Shown: positions 8,434 to 17,957 of the stretch, piece by piece | How positions within the stretch are numbered: the stretch's first letter is position 1 | Layout: each line of letters starts with the position of its first letter | Assembly: GCA_030833265.1 (NCBI GenBank) | Contig: JAURHO010000002.1 | Span: 1-37,787 of the forward strand | From: Crocinitomicaceae bacterium | Lineage (GTDB): Bacteria > Bacteroidota > Bacteroidia > Flavobacteriales_D > Crocinitomicaceae | Direction of reading: 5' to 3' | DNA length: 37,787 bases | Made by a program: the position numbers and the translations under genes | Notes under the pieces: model-generated | What the model was told of the DNA's origin: nothing | Databases searched by the model: none | What the model saw: the letters and a program-made list of their open reading frames with translations, nothing else

Positions 8434-9937
8434 GAAAGAGCGTCCACTGCTCGGCCTGTTTTTTATTCATGACCCGTGGAATCTTGTTTTGAGCGCCCAA
8501 TTTATTGATGCTTTCCAAGTAGTCATAGAAAACCTGAGTCGGGATCATTTTTAAACTTGGAGCAGGCATGCTGTGCTTGCGCACATAGGCGTAGTCATCG
8601 TTCACTTTTTGAAGTTCGGCATCTATTTCCAAAATCAGGTCATCTGAGGCAGTTTCGTCATCACAACCAATAAACCAATTGTGCTGATTACTGATTTCGT
8701 CTGCAAAAATGGTGTATTCAGAAAAAGACAAATGATGTCTGTTGCTTACTTGAACCATGCCTTGATTGATGTTGTCTAAAGAAAGGTGCTCTCCACAAAT
8801 ACTGAGATACTGTTTGATGCGCCCTGAAATAATAATTTCTTGCGTGCTTGTATCTACGAAACGCACAAGATCACCGAGCATATAGCGCCACAAACCTGCA
8901 TTGGTACTGATGACAAGTGCGTAGTCAATATTGGGCTTGACTTCACTAATGGTGTAGGCGAGGTGTTTATTTTTGAGTTCTCCTGATTCGGTAAAGTAGT
9001 CTGCATTAAAAGGAATGAATTCAAAGAAAATGCTGTTGTTTAACAGCAGTTTCATGCCTTTTCTTTTAGGACTAATTTGATAGCCGAAGTATCCTTCGCT
9101 TGCCAAGTAAGTGTCCAGTAATATTACGGACTCACCGCACACTTTTTTTAATCTTTCCTTGAACGGATCCATGTAGACGCCGCCGTGAACATATACCTTA
9201 AAGTTTGGCCAAATCTCATGAATATTTTTGAGCTGATAATGCTTGACAATTTCTTCCAAGAGCAGCACACACCAGCTAGGTATGCCTGCCATAATGCCGA
9301 TGTTCCATTTGGGTGCTTGCTCGACCATTAGTGGAAGCTTCGCTTTCCAATCTTTTAAATGGGTTATCTTTTTATTTGGTTTGGCAAAAGGCGCCGCAAT
9401 GAGCGAGGTGTGTTTTTTTAAAATACCGCTGAGGTCACCTTCAAAATGATTACCAACCTTTTTGAGTTTGGTTGAACCTCCAACTGCCAAAACCTTGGAT
9501 CCGTAAAAAGTATCTGATAAATTGAGTTCATGCAAAACCGAAAACTGACGCAAGGAAACCCGTTGAAAAGAGCGGATCATTTCGGTGGTTACCGGAATTC
9601 GTTTACTTGGCGCACCGGTTGTACCAGAGGACAGCGCATAATATTTGATGCGCCCTGGCCAAATATGGTCTTTGGCGCCAATGATGGCATCTTCGAGCCA
9701 ATCTTGATAAAAAGTGTCGTATTCGGTAATTGGAACTTGTTGCTGGTACCGAGAAACGAGATCGGTGCGTAGAAGCAAGCTCGCGAAGTGGTGTGCTAAG
9801 CCAAACTTTGTCTTTTTAGCCACTTCAATGTTTTGTCTGAGGGCCTCTAATTGCTGCTTGTAATCAGGACTTTTGCGCGAAATTCTTTTGAAACTGATCG
9901 CGGTACTCCTTTGAATTAATTTTCCGATGATAGGCAT
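8411..9937 (-). CDS. GH3 auxin-responsive-promoter family acyl-adenylating enzyme
   Basis: 508 aa, a usual length for bacterial GH3 proteins. Three ATP/AMP motifs are visible: 'SSGTTGAPSKRIPVT' near 105, 'YLASEGYFGYQ' in the middle and 'YMLGDLVRFV' later. In plants GH3 enzymes join amino acids to hormone carboxylates by way of an acyl-adenylate; bacterial members are common in Bacteroidota but their substrates are mostly unknown. No signal peptide, so cytoplasmic. It is monocistronic, divergent from the universal stress gene, and its 3' end overlaps the PorP/SprF gene by 23 nt with no terminator between them. Confidence 0.85.
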   Translation of the reverse strand: MPIIGKLIQRSTAISFKRISRKSPDYKQQLEALRQNIEVAKKTKFGLAHHFASLLLRTDLVSRYQQQVPITEYDTFYQDWLEDAIIGAKDHIWPGRIKYYALSSGTTGAPSKRIPVTTEMIRSFQRVSLRQFSVLHELNLSDTFYGSKVLAVGGSTKLKKVGNHFEGDLSGILKKHTSLIAAPFAKPNKKITHLKDWKAKLPLMVEQAPKWNIGIMAGIPSWCVLLLEEIVKHYQLKNIHEIWPNFKVYVHGGVYMDPFKERLKKVCGESVILLDTYLASEGYFGYQISPKRKGMKLLLNNSIFFEFIPFNADYFTESGELKNKHLAYTISEVKPNIDYALVISTNAGLWRYMLGDLVRFVDTSTQEIIISGRIKQYLSICGEHLSLDNINQGMVQVSNRHHLSFSEYTIFADEISNQHNWFIGCDDETASDDLILEIDAELQKVNDDYAYVRKHSMPAPSLKMIPTQVFYDYLESINKLGAQNKIPRVMNKKQAEQWTLFLKTNGYL

Positions 9938-9971
9938 GAACCGAGTAGCTTAAATTAGAGTAGGCTTCACA

Positions 9972-9979
9972 CAAAAATA
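9972..9979 (-). promoter_or_regulatory. candidate -7 box for the GH3 gene
   Basis: TATTTTTG on the minus strand fits TAnnTTTG exactly and ends 34 nt before the GH3 start. No good TTG lies at the -33 distance, so only the -7 element supports it. Confidence 0.4.
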
Positions 9980-10015
9980 AAGAGAATTATAGTGCGTTCT
10001 TACTGCACTTTGTTT

Positions 10016-10023
10016 TAAATTTG
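10016..10023 (+). promoter_or_regulatory. candidate -7 box for the universal stress/fbp operon
   Basis: TAAATTTG fits TAnnTTTG exactly and ends 14 nt before the ATG at 10038. A TTC 16 nt upstream is the only -33-like element. Back to back with the GH3 box at 9972-9979. Confidence 0.5.
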
Positions 10024-10037
10024 TAAAAAACACCACT

Positions 10038-10862
10038 ATGCAAACAAAAACGTTTATTGTTCCTCAAGATTTTACCCCAGTGGCCGATATCGCCTTACAA
10101 CACGCCATTGCAACAGCCAAGCCACTCGGTGCCGAAATTCAGCTTTTACATGTTGTGTCTAAAGACACTCAAATTCCTGAAGCACTTGCTCAACTTGAGA
10201 ACATCATCGGAAACCTCGAACACGAAGGGGTTAAAATCCATCCAAACGTACGCATAGGTAGTATTTTTGAAGACATCGGTGCTTTTGCTGCTGAACACCA
10301 AGCTGAATTAATTATCATGGGAACGCATGGTGCACACGGCTGGCAACACATCACTGGTAGCCATGCCCTCAAAGTTGTAACAAGCTCACAAGTACCCTTT
10401 ATCATCGTACAAGAAAAAGCAGTGAAGGCCTCCGGTTATGACTCTATTGTCGTTCCTATGGACCTCCACAAAGAAACCAAGCAAAAATTATCTATTGTTG
10501 CCAATTTGGCCAAATACTTCAACTCAAAAGTTCACGTAGTTACTCCAGACGAATCCGACGAGTTTTTACGCCACCAAGTTCGTTCCAACATCACCTTCTC
10601 AGAAAGTTTCTTCAAAGACCGTGGTATTGAAATGACGAGCGCGGTTGTACCAAGTTCAGGTTTTGACAAAGAAGTCGTTAAATACGCGGTTAGCGTAGAC
10701 GCTGACCTCATCGCTATTATGAACCTGAATCGCAACAATATCTTTACTGCCCTCACCACAAACCACGAGCAGTATATCATTACCAATGACGCGCTTATTC
10801 CAACGCTTATTGTCAATCCGATTCACCTCGGCACTGACTACAGCAATATGTTCTCTATGTAA
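10038..10862 (+). CDS. tandem-domain universal stress protein
   Basis: 274 aa with two Usp folds (about 1-130 and 138-274). The first has the nucleotide-loop signature in the form '[21 protein letters not shown]', the spacing usual for Bacteroidota Usp proteins, and ends in 'VPFIIVQ'. The second copy keeps the fold ('[12 protein letters not shown] ... TLIVNPI') but lacks the glycine loop, so only the first is likely to bind ATP. Cytoplasmic. The fructose-bisphosphatase gene starts 2 nt after the stop, so the two are almost certainly co-transcribed, which hints at a link between stress sensing and gluconeogenesis (inference). Confidence 0.88.
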   Translation: MQTKTFIVPQDFTPVADIALQHAIATAKPLGAEIQLLHVVSKDTQIPEALAQLENIIGNLEHEGVKIHPNVRIGSIFEDIGAFAAEHQAELIIMGTHGAHGWQHITGSHALKVVTSSQVPFIIVQEKAVKASGYDSIVVPMDLHKETKQKLSIVANLAKYFNSKVHVVTPDESDEFLRHQVRSNITFSESFFKDRGIEMTSAVVPSSGFDKEVVKYAVSVDADLIAIMNLNRNNIFTALTTNHEQYIITNDALIPTLIVNPIHLGTDYSNMFSM

Positions 10863-10864
10863 GC

Positions 10865-11860
10865 ATGTCTAAACTGACTACCCTACATGAATTTATTGTT
10901 GCCAAGCAAAAAGATTTCCCTTTTGCCAGCGGCGAACTATCTAGGTTATTAAGCGATATCGCATTAGCCGCCAAAATTGTTTCCAACGACGTCAGAAAAG
11001 CAGGCCTTGTAGACCACATTTTAGGTGCACAAGGGGGGCAAAACGTTCAGGGCGAAGAGCAGCAAAAACTAGATGTCGTTGCCGATGAAGCCTTTATCCG
11101 TGCCTTTGAAAATGGCGGCGAAGTCTGTGGCATTGCCTCCGAAGAAAACGACGATTACTTAGCGTTTAGCTCAGAAGCTGCCCAAAAAGGAAACTACGTA
11201 GTCTTGTTTGACCCGCTTGATGGTTCTTCAAACATTGACGTCAATGTATCGATCGGAACCATTTTCTCCATCTATCGCCGCATTTCACCAAACGGCACAC
11301 CTGCCACTTTAGCAGATATGCTACAAACCGGTGACCAACAAGTGGCAGCTGGCTATGTTCTTTATGGTTCTTCAACCATTCTTGTTTACTCTACAGGCAA
11401 AGGTGTTAACGGCTTTACACTTGATCCAGCAATTGGAGAATTTTTCTTGTCTCACCCGGACATGAAAATGCCAGAAGAGGGCAGGCTATATTCCATCAAC
11501 GAAGGCAATCTTCAAGATTTCAATCCTACGTTGCGTGCCTACCTAGACTACTGCCAATCAGATCAAAATCAAACAGGCAAGCCTTATTCAGGTCGCTATA
11601 TTGGTTCATTAGTAGCCGATTTCCACCGCAATCTTATTAAAGGCGGCATCTATATTTATCCGACAGTTCCGTCTGCACCTCAAGGCCGTTTACGTCTCTT
11701 ATATGAATGTAATCCGTTGGCTTTTATTGCCGAGCAAGCGGGTGGTTTAGCCACCGATGGCCAACAAAGAATACTAGCTATCAAGCCAAGTCAACTCCAC
11801 CAAAGAGTCGGTTTCTATATTGGTTCCAAGAAAATGGTTGAAAAAGCGATGGGTAACTAA
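10865..11860 (+). CDS. fbp: class 1 fructose-1,6-bisphosphatase
   Basis: 331 aa. Hydrolyses fructose-1,6-bisphosphate to fructose-6-phosphate, the committed step of gluconeogenesis, in the cytoplasm. Diagnostic motifs: '[15 protein letters not shown]' near the N-terminus, the metal-binding 'SEEND', '[13 protein letters not shown]' with D116, and the C-terminal '[16 protein letters not shown]'. Length and motif order are those of the E. coli-type class 1 enzyme. Second gene of an operon with the universal stress gene (2-nt gap). Converges on the TonB-like gene with 5 nt between stops and no hairpin. Confidence 0.97.
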   Translation: MSKLTTLHEFIVAKQKDFPFASGELSRLLSDIALAAKIVSNDVRKAGLVDHILGAQGGQNVQGEEQQKLDVVADEAFIRAFENGGEVCGIASEENDDYLAFSSEAAQKGNYVVLFDPLDGSSNIDVNVSIGTIFSIYRRISPNGTPATLADMLQTGDQQVAAGYVLYGSSTILVYSTGKGVNGFTLDPAIGEFFLSHPDMKMPEEGRLYSINEGNLQDFNPTLRAYLDYCQSDQNQTGKPYSGRYIGSLVADFHRNLIKGGIYIYPTVPSAPQGRLRLLYECNPLAFIAEQAGGLATDGQQRILAIKPSQLHQRVGFYIGSKKMVEKAMGN

Positions 11861-11865
11861 TCCCT

Positions 11866-12627
11866 TTAACCCTTTGGCGTCAAACGGATGGTGTAATCCA
11901 TTGTAACAATTGGAGCCCCTGGATCTTTATTGCATTTTACTTCACGCTTGATGCGTTCCTTCAAGTCATTGATGATGCGATCTTCCACACAAGTTGTTAC
12001 CGATTTTACAGTGCTTACACCCACAACTTGACCATCTTCATTGACCTGCAACCTGAACATAATTCGACACTCAAAATCGAGTTCGTATTTCGGAAGACTC
12101 ACGTTATTAAGCCTAACCCGACCTTTACCTGAGCCTCTTCCCGTGCCAGTGCCATCACCTTCGACACCAGTACCTGGTCCTCCAAAGGGGCCGTTTCCCG
12201 GTCCATCACCACGACCACTTCCGCCGCTACCAAAATAGTTGGTAGAACGTGTGGTGGTAGAACTGGCATTGGTACCGTTGGCAGAATTATGGTTGTCTGA
12301 ATTGCCGCTATTGTGTGTGAAATCGCTTTGTGCTGCAGTAGCAACTCGTTCTGTTTGTTCGGCAGGGGGAGCAATGCGTCCTGCCCCAGGAGTTCCTCCT
12401 CCGCGGCTTCCGCCAGAGACATCGTCAAGGGTGACGTTATCAATTTGAAATTCTTCAATGACTTCGTCAGAACGCAATGGAGGTGTATCTACCAAAGCAT
12501 CTTGACGCGCATCAAACTTGATAATGAAAGAGATGAGCAATAAGAAAAGCAGCCAAATAGCGCTGTAAATCAGAGATTTGCGCGCATCTTGTTTGGCCTC
12601 GATATAATCTAATTGTAGTTGATCCAT
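11866..12627 (-). CDS. TonB-like energy transducer with glycine-rich linker
   Basis: 253 aa. Short cytoplasmic N-terminus, one membrane anchor (about 18-37), a periplasmic linker (about 65-168) that is rich in Gly, Ser and Asn rather than the usual Pro-Glu/Pro-Lys repeats, and a C-terminal domain (about 175-253, 'FRLQVNEDGQVVGVSTVKS') like the TonB C-terminal or AgmX/PglI-type fold. Two Cys (in 'VTTCVED' and 'VKCNKD') could pair in the periplasm. It is the last gene of an ExbB-ExbD-TonB set, so it should transmit proton-motive energy to outer-membrane receptors or another envelope machine. The gene's GGX linker gives many false ORFs on the other strand. Confidence 0.75.
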   Translation of the reverse strand: MDQLQLDYIEAKQDARKSLIYSAIWLLFLLLISFIIKFDARQDALVDTPPLRSDEVIEEFQIDNVTLDDVSGGSRGGGTPGAGRIAPPAEQTERVATAAQSDFTHNSGNSDNHNSANGTNASSTTTRSTNYFGSGGSGRGDGPGNGPFGGPGTGVEGDGTGTGRGSGKGRVRLNNVSLPKYELDFECRIMFRLQVNEDGQVVGVSTVKSVTTCVEDRIINDLKERIKREVKCNKDPGAPIVTMDYTIRLTPKG

Positions 12628-12647
12628 TTCCTTATTACTAAACGGGG

Positions 12648-13055
12648 TTAGCCTTCTTTGGTGGCAATAATCATTTTGAGATCGTTGAGCATACCGATTT
12701 TCAGTAGGTCAACAAGCTCCTGAACTTGGGCGTCAAAAGGCAGACGAATGATGACGGTGTTGTCGCCGATTTTTTTAGTTTCGGTTACTAATACGCCTTC
12801 TAATTTATCGAGGCCAACTTCGTCGTTATCAACATAGAAATGACGCTGTTGATTTTCATCAAACTTAACAGTGAGGGTCACGTGCTGCTTTTGTGTCTTC
12901 TCATTGGCATCAGACTTTGGCAATGGAACTTTGATGACGTTCGGGTTGGCCAAAGTAGAGATGATCAAAAAGAACAACAACAAGAAGAACATGATGTCGC
13001 TCAGGGCCGATGTCGCAACTTCGGCATGAAACCTACGGTTACGCTTTATTGGCAT
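12648..13055 (-). CDS. exbD: ExbD/TolR family protein
   Basis: 135 aa. One N-terminal membrane helix (about 16-38) with an Asp at residue 20 ('ALSDIMFFLLLFF'), the position of the proton-channel Asp of ExbD/TolR, and a small periplasmic domain ending 'IGMLNDLKMIIATKEG'. It should form the proton channel with ExbB. The start overlaps the exbB 3' end by 17 nt; the TonB-like gene follows after 20 nt. TolR or a T9SS-motor-like homologue is excluded only by context (no Tol genes nearby). Confidence 0.88.
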   Translation of the reverse strand: MPIKRNRRFHAEVATSALSDIMFFLLLFFLIISTLANPNVIKVPLPKSDANEKTQKQHVTLTVKFDENQQRHFYVDNDEVGLDKLEGVLVTETKKIGDNTVIIRLPFDAQVQELVDLLKIGMLNDLKMIIATKEG

Positions 13056-13776
13056 CGCTTGGGCGGATTAATTTTACAAACTCTAAATTGATTTTTTGAA
13101 TCGCTAAAGCATAGTTATCAATGATACCATTCAAAAGGTGATATGCGGTGAAGGCAAGGATACCTACAACGAGTCCAGAACCTGATGAAATCATTTTTTC
13201 GTAAAGACCACCAGAGATATTTCCGATAGAAACGTTTTCCGATATAGAGATGCTGTAGAAGATTTTGATAACCCCAGAAATTGTTCCGATGAATCCAAGG
13301 GTCGGAGCAATACCAGCGATGAGTCCGAGGTGATTGATGTTTCTTTCCATTTTGCCAATTTCAATATTGGCTACTTTTTCCATGTTGGCCTCAATTTGTG
13401 GAATTGGACGACCAATAGATTGCACACCTTCTTTCACTACAGAACCAAAAGCAGTTTGATCGCGATTAACCACATCCAAAGCGCCACTCATGTTACCTGA
13501 GTTCAATTGCGTTTGAAGTTCGCTCATTAGGAACATGTTTTGTTTGGTCATGCGACGGATATACAAAAAGCGCTCAACAGCGACATAGGTTGTGTAGAAT
13601 AATAGCAGGACAATAGGGATGAGGAAAACGCCACCCTTCATTAAAAAGTCGATGGCTGAAATTTCTTCAACTGTTTTGAAACCTGCAGCCTGAGCAGTAG
13701 AGTCTGCTTGGCCGAAAAGAAAATTGGAGCTTGATAAAAAGGCTAGTGCTAAGGTGAATTTCACGGAAAACTTCAT
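13039..13776 (-). CDS. exbB: MotA/TolQ/ExbB proton channel protein
   Basis: 245 aa. An N-terminal signal-like segment (MKFSVKFTLALAFL, to about FGQ) precedes three membrane helices (about 48-70, 150-175, 197-220), as usual for Bacteroidota ExbB. Helices 2 and 3 carry 'APTLGFIGTISGVIKIF' and 'GSGLVVGILAFTAYHLLNGI', the conserved pore-lining segments. First gene of the exbB-exbD-tonB set, overlapping exbD by 17 nt. It is divergent from mfd; a -7-like TAATTTTA lies about 23 nt upstream but has one mismatch. Confidence 0.9.
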   Translation of the reverse strand: MKFSVKFTLALAFLSSSNFLFGQADSTAQAAGFKTVEEISAIDFLMKGGVFLIPIVLLLFYTTYVAVERFLYIRRMTKQNMFLMSELQTQLNSGNMSGALDVVNRDQTAFGSVVKEGVQSIGRPIPQIEANMEKVANIEIGKMERNINHLGLIAGIAPTLGFIGTISGVIKIFYSISISENVSIGNISGGLYEKMISSGSGLVVGILAFTAYHLLNGIIDNYALAIQKINLEFVKLIRPSDANKA

Positions 13777-13924
13777 AATTGCTGTCTATTTTAGTTCGAT
13801 AAAATTAGTCAAAGACAAGTGGCGCACACTTGGTAATTCTTGGAGATATTCACACTGAATTGTTATTTCAAACGTTAAGTACCTGAATTCGTCACATTTT
13901 TTACGACCAAGGAATTAGTTTCGT

Positions 13925-13932
13925 TAATTTTG
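13925..13932 (+). promoter_or_regulatory. -7 promoter box close to the mfd start
   Basis: TAATTTTG fits TAnnTTTG exactly and ends 9 nt before the mfd ATG, predicting a leader of only a few nt. No clear TTG at -33. Confidence 0.45.
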
Positions 13933-13941
13933 CAAACCCCT

Positions 13942-16900
13942 ATGGAACTCGCCACATTCATCAAAGAGCTTGCCAAACATCCTGCCTTGGATCGCAGTGC
14001 GGCACATTTACAAGACCCGGCAGCTAAATTGCATTGGAAAGGTTTAGTGGGTTCAGCAAAGGCGCTCATGAGTGCGGTTGTTGCCCAACAAGTGCCAGGG
14101 GTTCACCTCTTTATACTAGCTGACAAAGAAGAAGCGGCTTATTTCCTAAATGACCTCGAGGGTCTATTCCCTTCAGATAAACGCTTGTTTTTTTATCCGG
14201 CATCTTACCGAGTCCCGTATCAACAAGAGCAAACAGACAACGCTAATGTCGTTACACGTGCCGAAGTACTAGAGCGCCTCAGCGAGCATAAAAACGCCTG
14301 GATTGTTACTTACCCAGAAGCGCTTTTTGAGAAAATTCCAAGTAAAAAGAACTTGGTCAAGCATACCATGCGTTTGGAAATCGGTAAGCAATACAGCACC
14401 GATTTTTTAAATGAACTTTTGCTCGAATATCAGTTTGAGCGCGTTGACTTTGTATACGAACCGGGCCAATTCTCAATTAGAGGCGGCATTTTAGATGTTT
14501 TCTCTTTTGCCAATGAGCATCCTTTTCGCATTGAATTTTTTGGCGATGAAATTGAAAGCATCCGCACCTTTGATGCAGCCAATCAGTTGTCAATTGCAAG
14601 TCATCACTTTTTTAATGTGATCCCAAATATTCAAACAGGGCTAAGCATTGAAATCCAAGAGAACATGTTGGGCTTTGTCGGTCAGCAGGCCATCGTCTGG
14701 CTTTCAGATGCCGAACGCACCCAAGAAATCATCAAAAAAGAATACGAAAAGGCCGTTGAAATTCATGCTAAAATTGATACGCCTGTCAAGCATGCGCTAC
14801 CAAACGAACGCTACCTTTCACACCTTGAATGGCAAGAACAAATTGAAAAGTACCGTTTGGTAGAATACGGCCCTGTTTATTATTTTAAATCCAGTCAGCA
14901 AGAATTATTTGAAACCATTCCTCAACCTAGTTTCAATAAAGATTTTGAAAGATTAAATACAGATCTGAAAGCCCGAAAAGCCGCTGGTTTTAAAAACCTC
15001 ATTTTTTCGAATCAGCCCCAACAAATTGAACGACTTTACCAAATTTTCAAAGATATTGGTGAAGAAGGCGAATTTAGCGCTCTCCCAATAGCCTTGCACG
15101 AAGGCTTTATTTGCCCCGAGCTCAAGTTGGTTTGCTACACCGATCATCAATTATTTGAACGCTATCATCGTTTCAGGCTTAGAGAAGGCTTCAAGCAGGC
15201 CAAACAAGCCCTCACACTTAAAGAAATTTACCAGCTTCAAAAAGGCGATTACGTCACGCACATCGACCATGGTGTGGGCCAGTTTTCAGGTCTAGAAACC
15301 ATTGATGTCAATGGCAAACCTCAAGAAGCGATTCGTTTAGTCTACAAAGATGGTGATGTTTTGTATGTTGGGATCCACTCTTTACACCGTATATCTAAGT
15401 TTACGGGCAAAGAGGGCAGCGCCCCTACACTCAATAAATTAGGCACGCAAGCATGGTCTAATCTAAAGAACAAGACCAAAAAGAAAATCAAAGAACTGGC
15501 TTTCGACCTCATCCAACTATATGCGCAGCGTCGCAGCAATCCGGGTTTTGCTTTTGCCCCTGATAGTTATTTGCAAAACGAGCTCGAAGCATCGTTTATG
15601 TTTGAAGATACACCGGATCAATTCAAGGCCACCCAAGATATCAAGCGCGACATGGAAGCCGCTAGACCGATGGATCGCTTGGTGTGCGGCGACGTAGGTT
15701 TTGGAAAAACCGAAGTCGCGATTCGGGCGGCTTTTAAAGCAGTGACTGACTCCAAACAAGTAGCTGTTTTGGTCCCGACTACCATTCTTTCTTTGCAACA
15801 TTATCGCAGCTTTAAAAGCCGCTTGGCCGGCTTTCCGGTAAACATCGATTACATCAATCGTTTTAAGTCAGCTAAAGAAATCACTGAAACTTTAAAGAAA
15901 TTGGCGGCCGGCCAAATTGATATCTTGATCGGCACTCATGCCTTGGTAGCAGAACGCGTCAAGTTTAAAGATTTGGGCCTCATGATCATCGATGAAGAGC
16001 AAAAGTTCGGTGTGGCTGTCAAAGATAAACTCAAAACACTGAGAGCCACTGTTGATACCCTTACCCTGACGGCCACCCCAATCCCGAGAACTTTACAGTT
16101 TTCTTTAATGGGCGCCCGAGACCTGAGTATCATCAATACGCCGCCTCCAAACCGTCAGCCGGTACTTACCGAGATCATTTCATTTAACGAAGAACAAATT
16201 CGCGACGCCATTGCCTATGAAATGGGGAGGGGAGGACAGGTTTTCTTTGTCAATAATAGGCTTTCCAATATCAAAGAACTTTCTGGCATGATCCAACGCT
16301 TGTGCCCAGGTGTGCGCGTCGGTATCGGACACGGACAAATGGATGGCAAGCAGCTTGAAAAAATCATGATGGATTTCATTGAAGGTGCCTATGACGTGCT
16401 ACTCGCGACCACAATTATTGAATCAGGTATTGACATTTCCAACGCCAACACGATCATTATTAACGATGCCCATCAGTTTGGCTTGAGTGATCTCCATCAG
16501 CTCAGAGGTAGGGTAGGCCGCAGTAATAAAAAAGGATTCTGTTATTTGATCGCTCCTAAATTTAGCATCATGACCTCAGAAGCCCGTAAACGCCTAGAGG
16601 CTTTGGTACAGTTTTCTGATCTTGGTTCGGGCTTTAACATTGCCATGAAAGACCTCGACATTCGCGGTGCAGGTAACATGCTGGGTGGTGAGCAGAGTGG
16701 CTTCATTGCTGAGATTGGCTTTGAGATGTATCAGAAAATTCTCAATGAGGCCATGCAAGAGCTCCGCGAGCACGAATATAAAGAACTGTTTGACGAACGC
16801 GTGAGTGATCAATTCAATGGTTTTGTTCAAGATTGCATTTTTGAGACCGATATGGAGGTGCGCATCCCTGATCAATATGTAAATCAGGTTGCCGAGCGTT

Positions 16901-17280
16901 TGAGTTTGTATCAGGCCATGGATAACCTCAAGGACAAAGCCGAACTGGCACAATTTAGCGAACAGCTTGTGGATCGTTTTGGCCCGCTTCCAAAAGAAGT
17001 CAAAGAACTATTATTCTCTTTTGAATTGCGTTGGTTGGCAGAATCGTTAGGTTTGGAAAGATTGGTACTCAAATCAGAGAAGCTCGTTGGTCATTTTATC
17101 TCGAATCCGCAGTCTCCTTTTTATGAAACAGCTCAGTTTCAAGAAGTCTTACAAAATATTTTAGCGAAACAGAGCGGGTATCGTTTGGTTCAGAAAGACG
17201 ATAAACTCAGACTTGTGATTGAGCCTATTCGCCATATTAAAGATGCCTTTGAAAAGCTGCAAGCTTTACAAAACGGCTAG
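13942..17280 (+). CDS. mfd: transcription-repair coupling factor
   Basis: About 1112 aa from the ATG at 13942. The track's TTG at 13930 overlaps a -7 promoter box, so I reject it. Mfd removes RNA polymerase stalled at DNA lesions and recruits UvrA. Order: UvrB-like domains (to about 340), the CarD-like polymerase-interacting domain ('KGDYVTHIDHGVGQFSGLE', near 433), the SF2 helicase with Walker A 'GDVGFGKTE' (G583), 'DEEQKFGV' (D684) and 'TATPIPRTL', the RecG-like TRG region ('HQFGLSDLHQLRGRVGRS') and a C-terminal Mfd domain. Complete length. Divergent from exbB. No terminator hairpin is visible in the 100 nt after the stop. Confidence 0.97.
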   Translation: MELATFIKELAKHPALDRSAAHLQDPAAKLHWKGLVGSAKALMSAVVAQQVPGVHLFILADKEEAAYFLNDLEGLFPSDKRLFFYPASYRVPYQQEQTDNANVVTRAEVLERLSEHKNAWIVTYPEALFEKIPSKKNLVKHTMRLEIGKQYSTDFLNELLLEYQFERVDFVYEPGQFSIRGGILDVFSFANEHPFRIEFFGDEIESIRTFDAANQLSIASHHFFNVIPNIQTGLSIEIQENMLGFVGQQAIVWLSDAERTQEIIKKEYEKAVEIHAKIDTPVKHALPNERYLSHLEWQEQIEKYRLVEYGPVYYFKSSQQELFETIPQPSFNKDFERLNTDLKARKAAGFKNLIFSNQPQQIERLYQIFKDIGEEGEFSALPIALHEGFICPELKLVCYTDHQLFERYHRFRLREGFKQAKQALTLKEIYQLQKGDYVTHIDHGVGQFSGLETIDVNGKPQEAIRLVYKDGDVLYVGIHSLHRISKFTGKEGSAPTLNKLGTQAWSNLKNKTKKKIKELAFDLIQLYAQRRSNPGFAFAPDSYLQNELEASFMFEDTPDQFKATQDIKRDMEAARPMDRLVCGDVGFGKTEVAIRAAFKAVTDSKQVAVLVPTTILSLQHYRSFKSRLAGFPVNIDYINRFKSAKEITETLKKLAAGQIDILIGTHALVAERVKFKDLGLMIIDEEQKFGVAVKDKLKTLRATVDTLTLTATPIPRTLQFSLMGARDLSIINTPPPNRQPVLTEIISFNEEQIRDAIAYEMGRGGQVFFVNNRLSNIKELSGMIQRLCPGVRVGIGHGQMDGKQLEKIMMDFIEGAYDVLLATTIIESGIDISNANTIIINDAHQFGLSDLHQLRGRVGRSNKKGFCYLIAPKFSIMTSEARKRLEALVQFSDLGSGFNIAMKDLDIRGAGNMLGGEQSGFIAEIGFEMYQKILNEAMQELREHEYKELFDERVSDQFNGFVQDCIFETDMEVRIPDQYVNQVAERLSLYQAMDNLKDKAELAQFSEQLVDRFGPLPKEVKELLFSFELRWLAESLGLERLVLKSEKLVGHFISNPQSPFYETAQFQEVLQNILAKQSGYRLVQKDDKLRLVIEPIRHIKDAFEKLQALQNG

Positions 17281-17342
17281 AAATTCATTTCCTTGACCTA
17301 CATCAACAAAAATTAACCCAAATGCACGCAACTTTGCAGCAT

Positions 17343-17350
17343 TAATTTTG
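17343..17350 (+). promoter_or_regulatory. candidate -7 box for the yceI cluster
   Basis: TAATTTTG fits TAnnTTTG exactly and ends 29 nt before the first yceI ATG. The leader is A/T rich (ATTTAAAAC just before ATG), which suits SD-less initiation in this phylum. Confidence 0.45.
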
Positions 17351-17379
17351 TTTATTCACTAATCATTAAAATTTAAAAC

Positions 17380-17952
17380 ATGAAAAATTTATTTGTCGGT
17401 TTATTGGGCGCTTTTGCCTTGTTTTCTTTTGTAGCTACTTCAGCAGGACTTTGGTCTTTGGATGGTGCGCATTCTCGTTTAGGTTTCACAATTACCCACA
17501 ACGGTATCACACAAGTTCACGGTAACTTTACAAAGTTCAATATGGAAGTAACTACTCCTAATGAAGATTTCAATGGTGCAACTATCACTTTGAATGCAGA
17601 AGCAGGATCAGTAAACACAGGTATTGAAGCACGTGACAACCACTTGCGCACAGCAGATTGTTTCGATGCAGAAAAATTCCCTGCGATCAGCTTCAAAAGT
17701 ACTTCTGTTAAAGAGACTAAAACAAAAGGAACTTACGCTATTGAAGGAGAATTAACGATGCATGGCACCACTAAAAAAGTTGTTTTCAATGGTGTTCATA
17801 CCGGAAATAGCAAAAACTACCAAGGTGCTGTAGTAGCAGGTCTTCAAGTGACAGGTTTGGTTAAAAGATCAGAATTTGGAATGGGTCAAGTTAGCCCAGG
17901 ACTTTCTGACGAAGTAAAATTACAAGCAGACTTAGAAGTAGTTAAAAACTAA
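17380..17952 (+). CDS. YceI family periplasmic lipid-binding-like protein
   Basis: 190 aa with a signal peptide (cleavage near TSA-G, residue 23). Standard YceI features: 'WSLDGAHSRLGFTITH' at the mature N-terminus, 'HGNFTKFN', 'DNHLRTADCFDAEKFPAISFKS' and 'GELTMHGTTKKV'. YceI proteins have an extended lipocalin-like beta barrel that binds isoprenoid or other lipids in the periplasm. Followed after 5 nt by a second, divergent YceI gene and then a small membrane protein, all before one terminator. The ligand cannot be told from sequence. Confidence 0.92.
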   Translation: MKNLFVGLLGAFALFSFVATSAGLWSLDGAHSRLGFTITHNGITQVHGNFTKFNMEVTTPNEDFNGATITLNAEAGSVNTGIEARDNHLRTADCFDAEKFPAISFKSTSVKETKTKGTYAIEGELTMHGTTKKVVFNGVHTGNSKNYQGAVVAGLQVTGLVKRSEFGMGQVSPGLSDEVKLQADLEVVKN

Positions 17953-17957
17953 TTTCT

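Noticed and set aside
12099-12458. 119-aa minus-strand ORF and overlapping plus-strand ORFs around 12041-12543
   Set aside because: They lie in other frames across the glycine-rich linker of the TonB-like gene, which has few stops in all frames.
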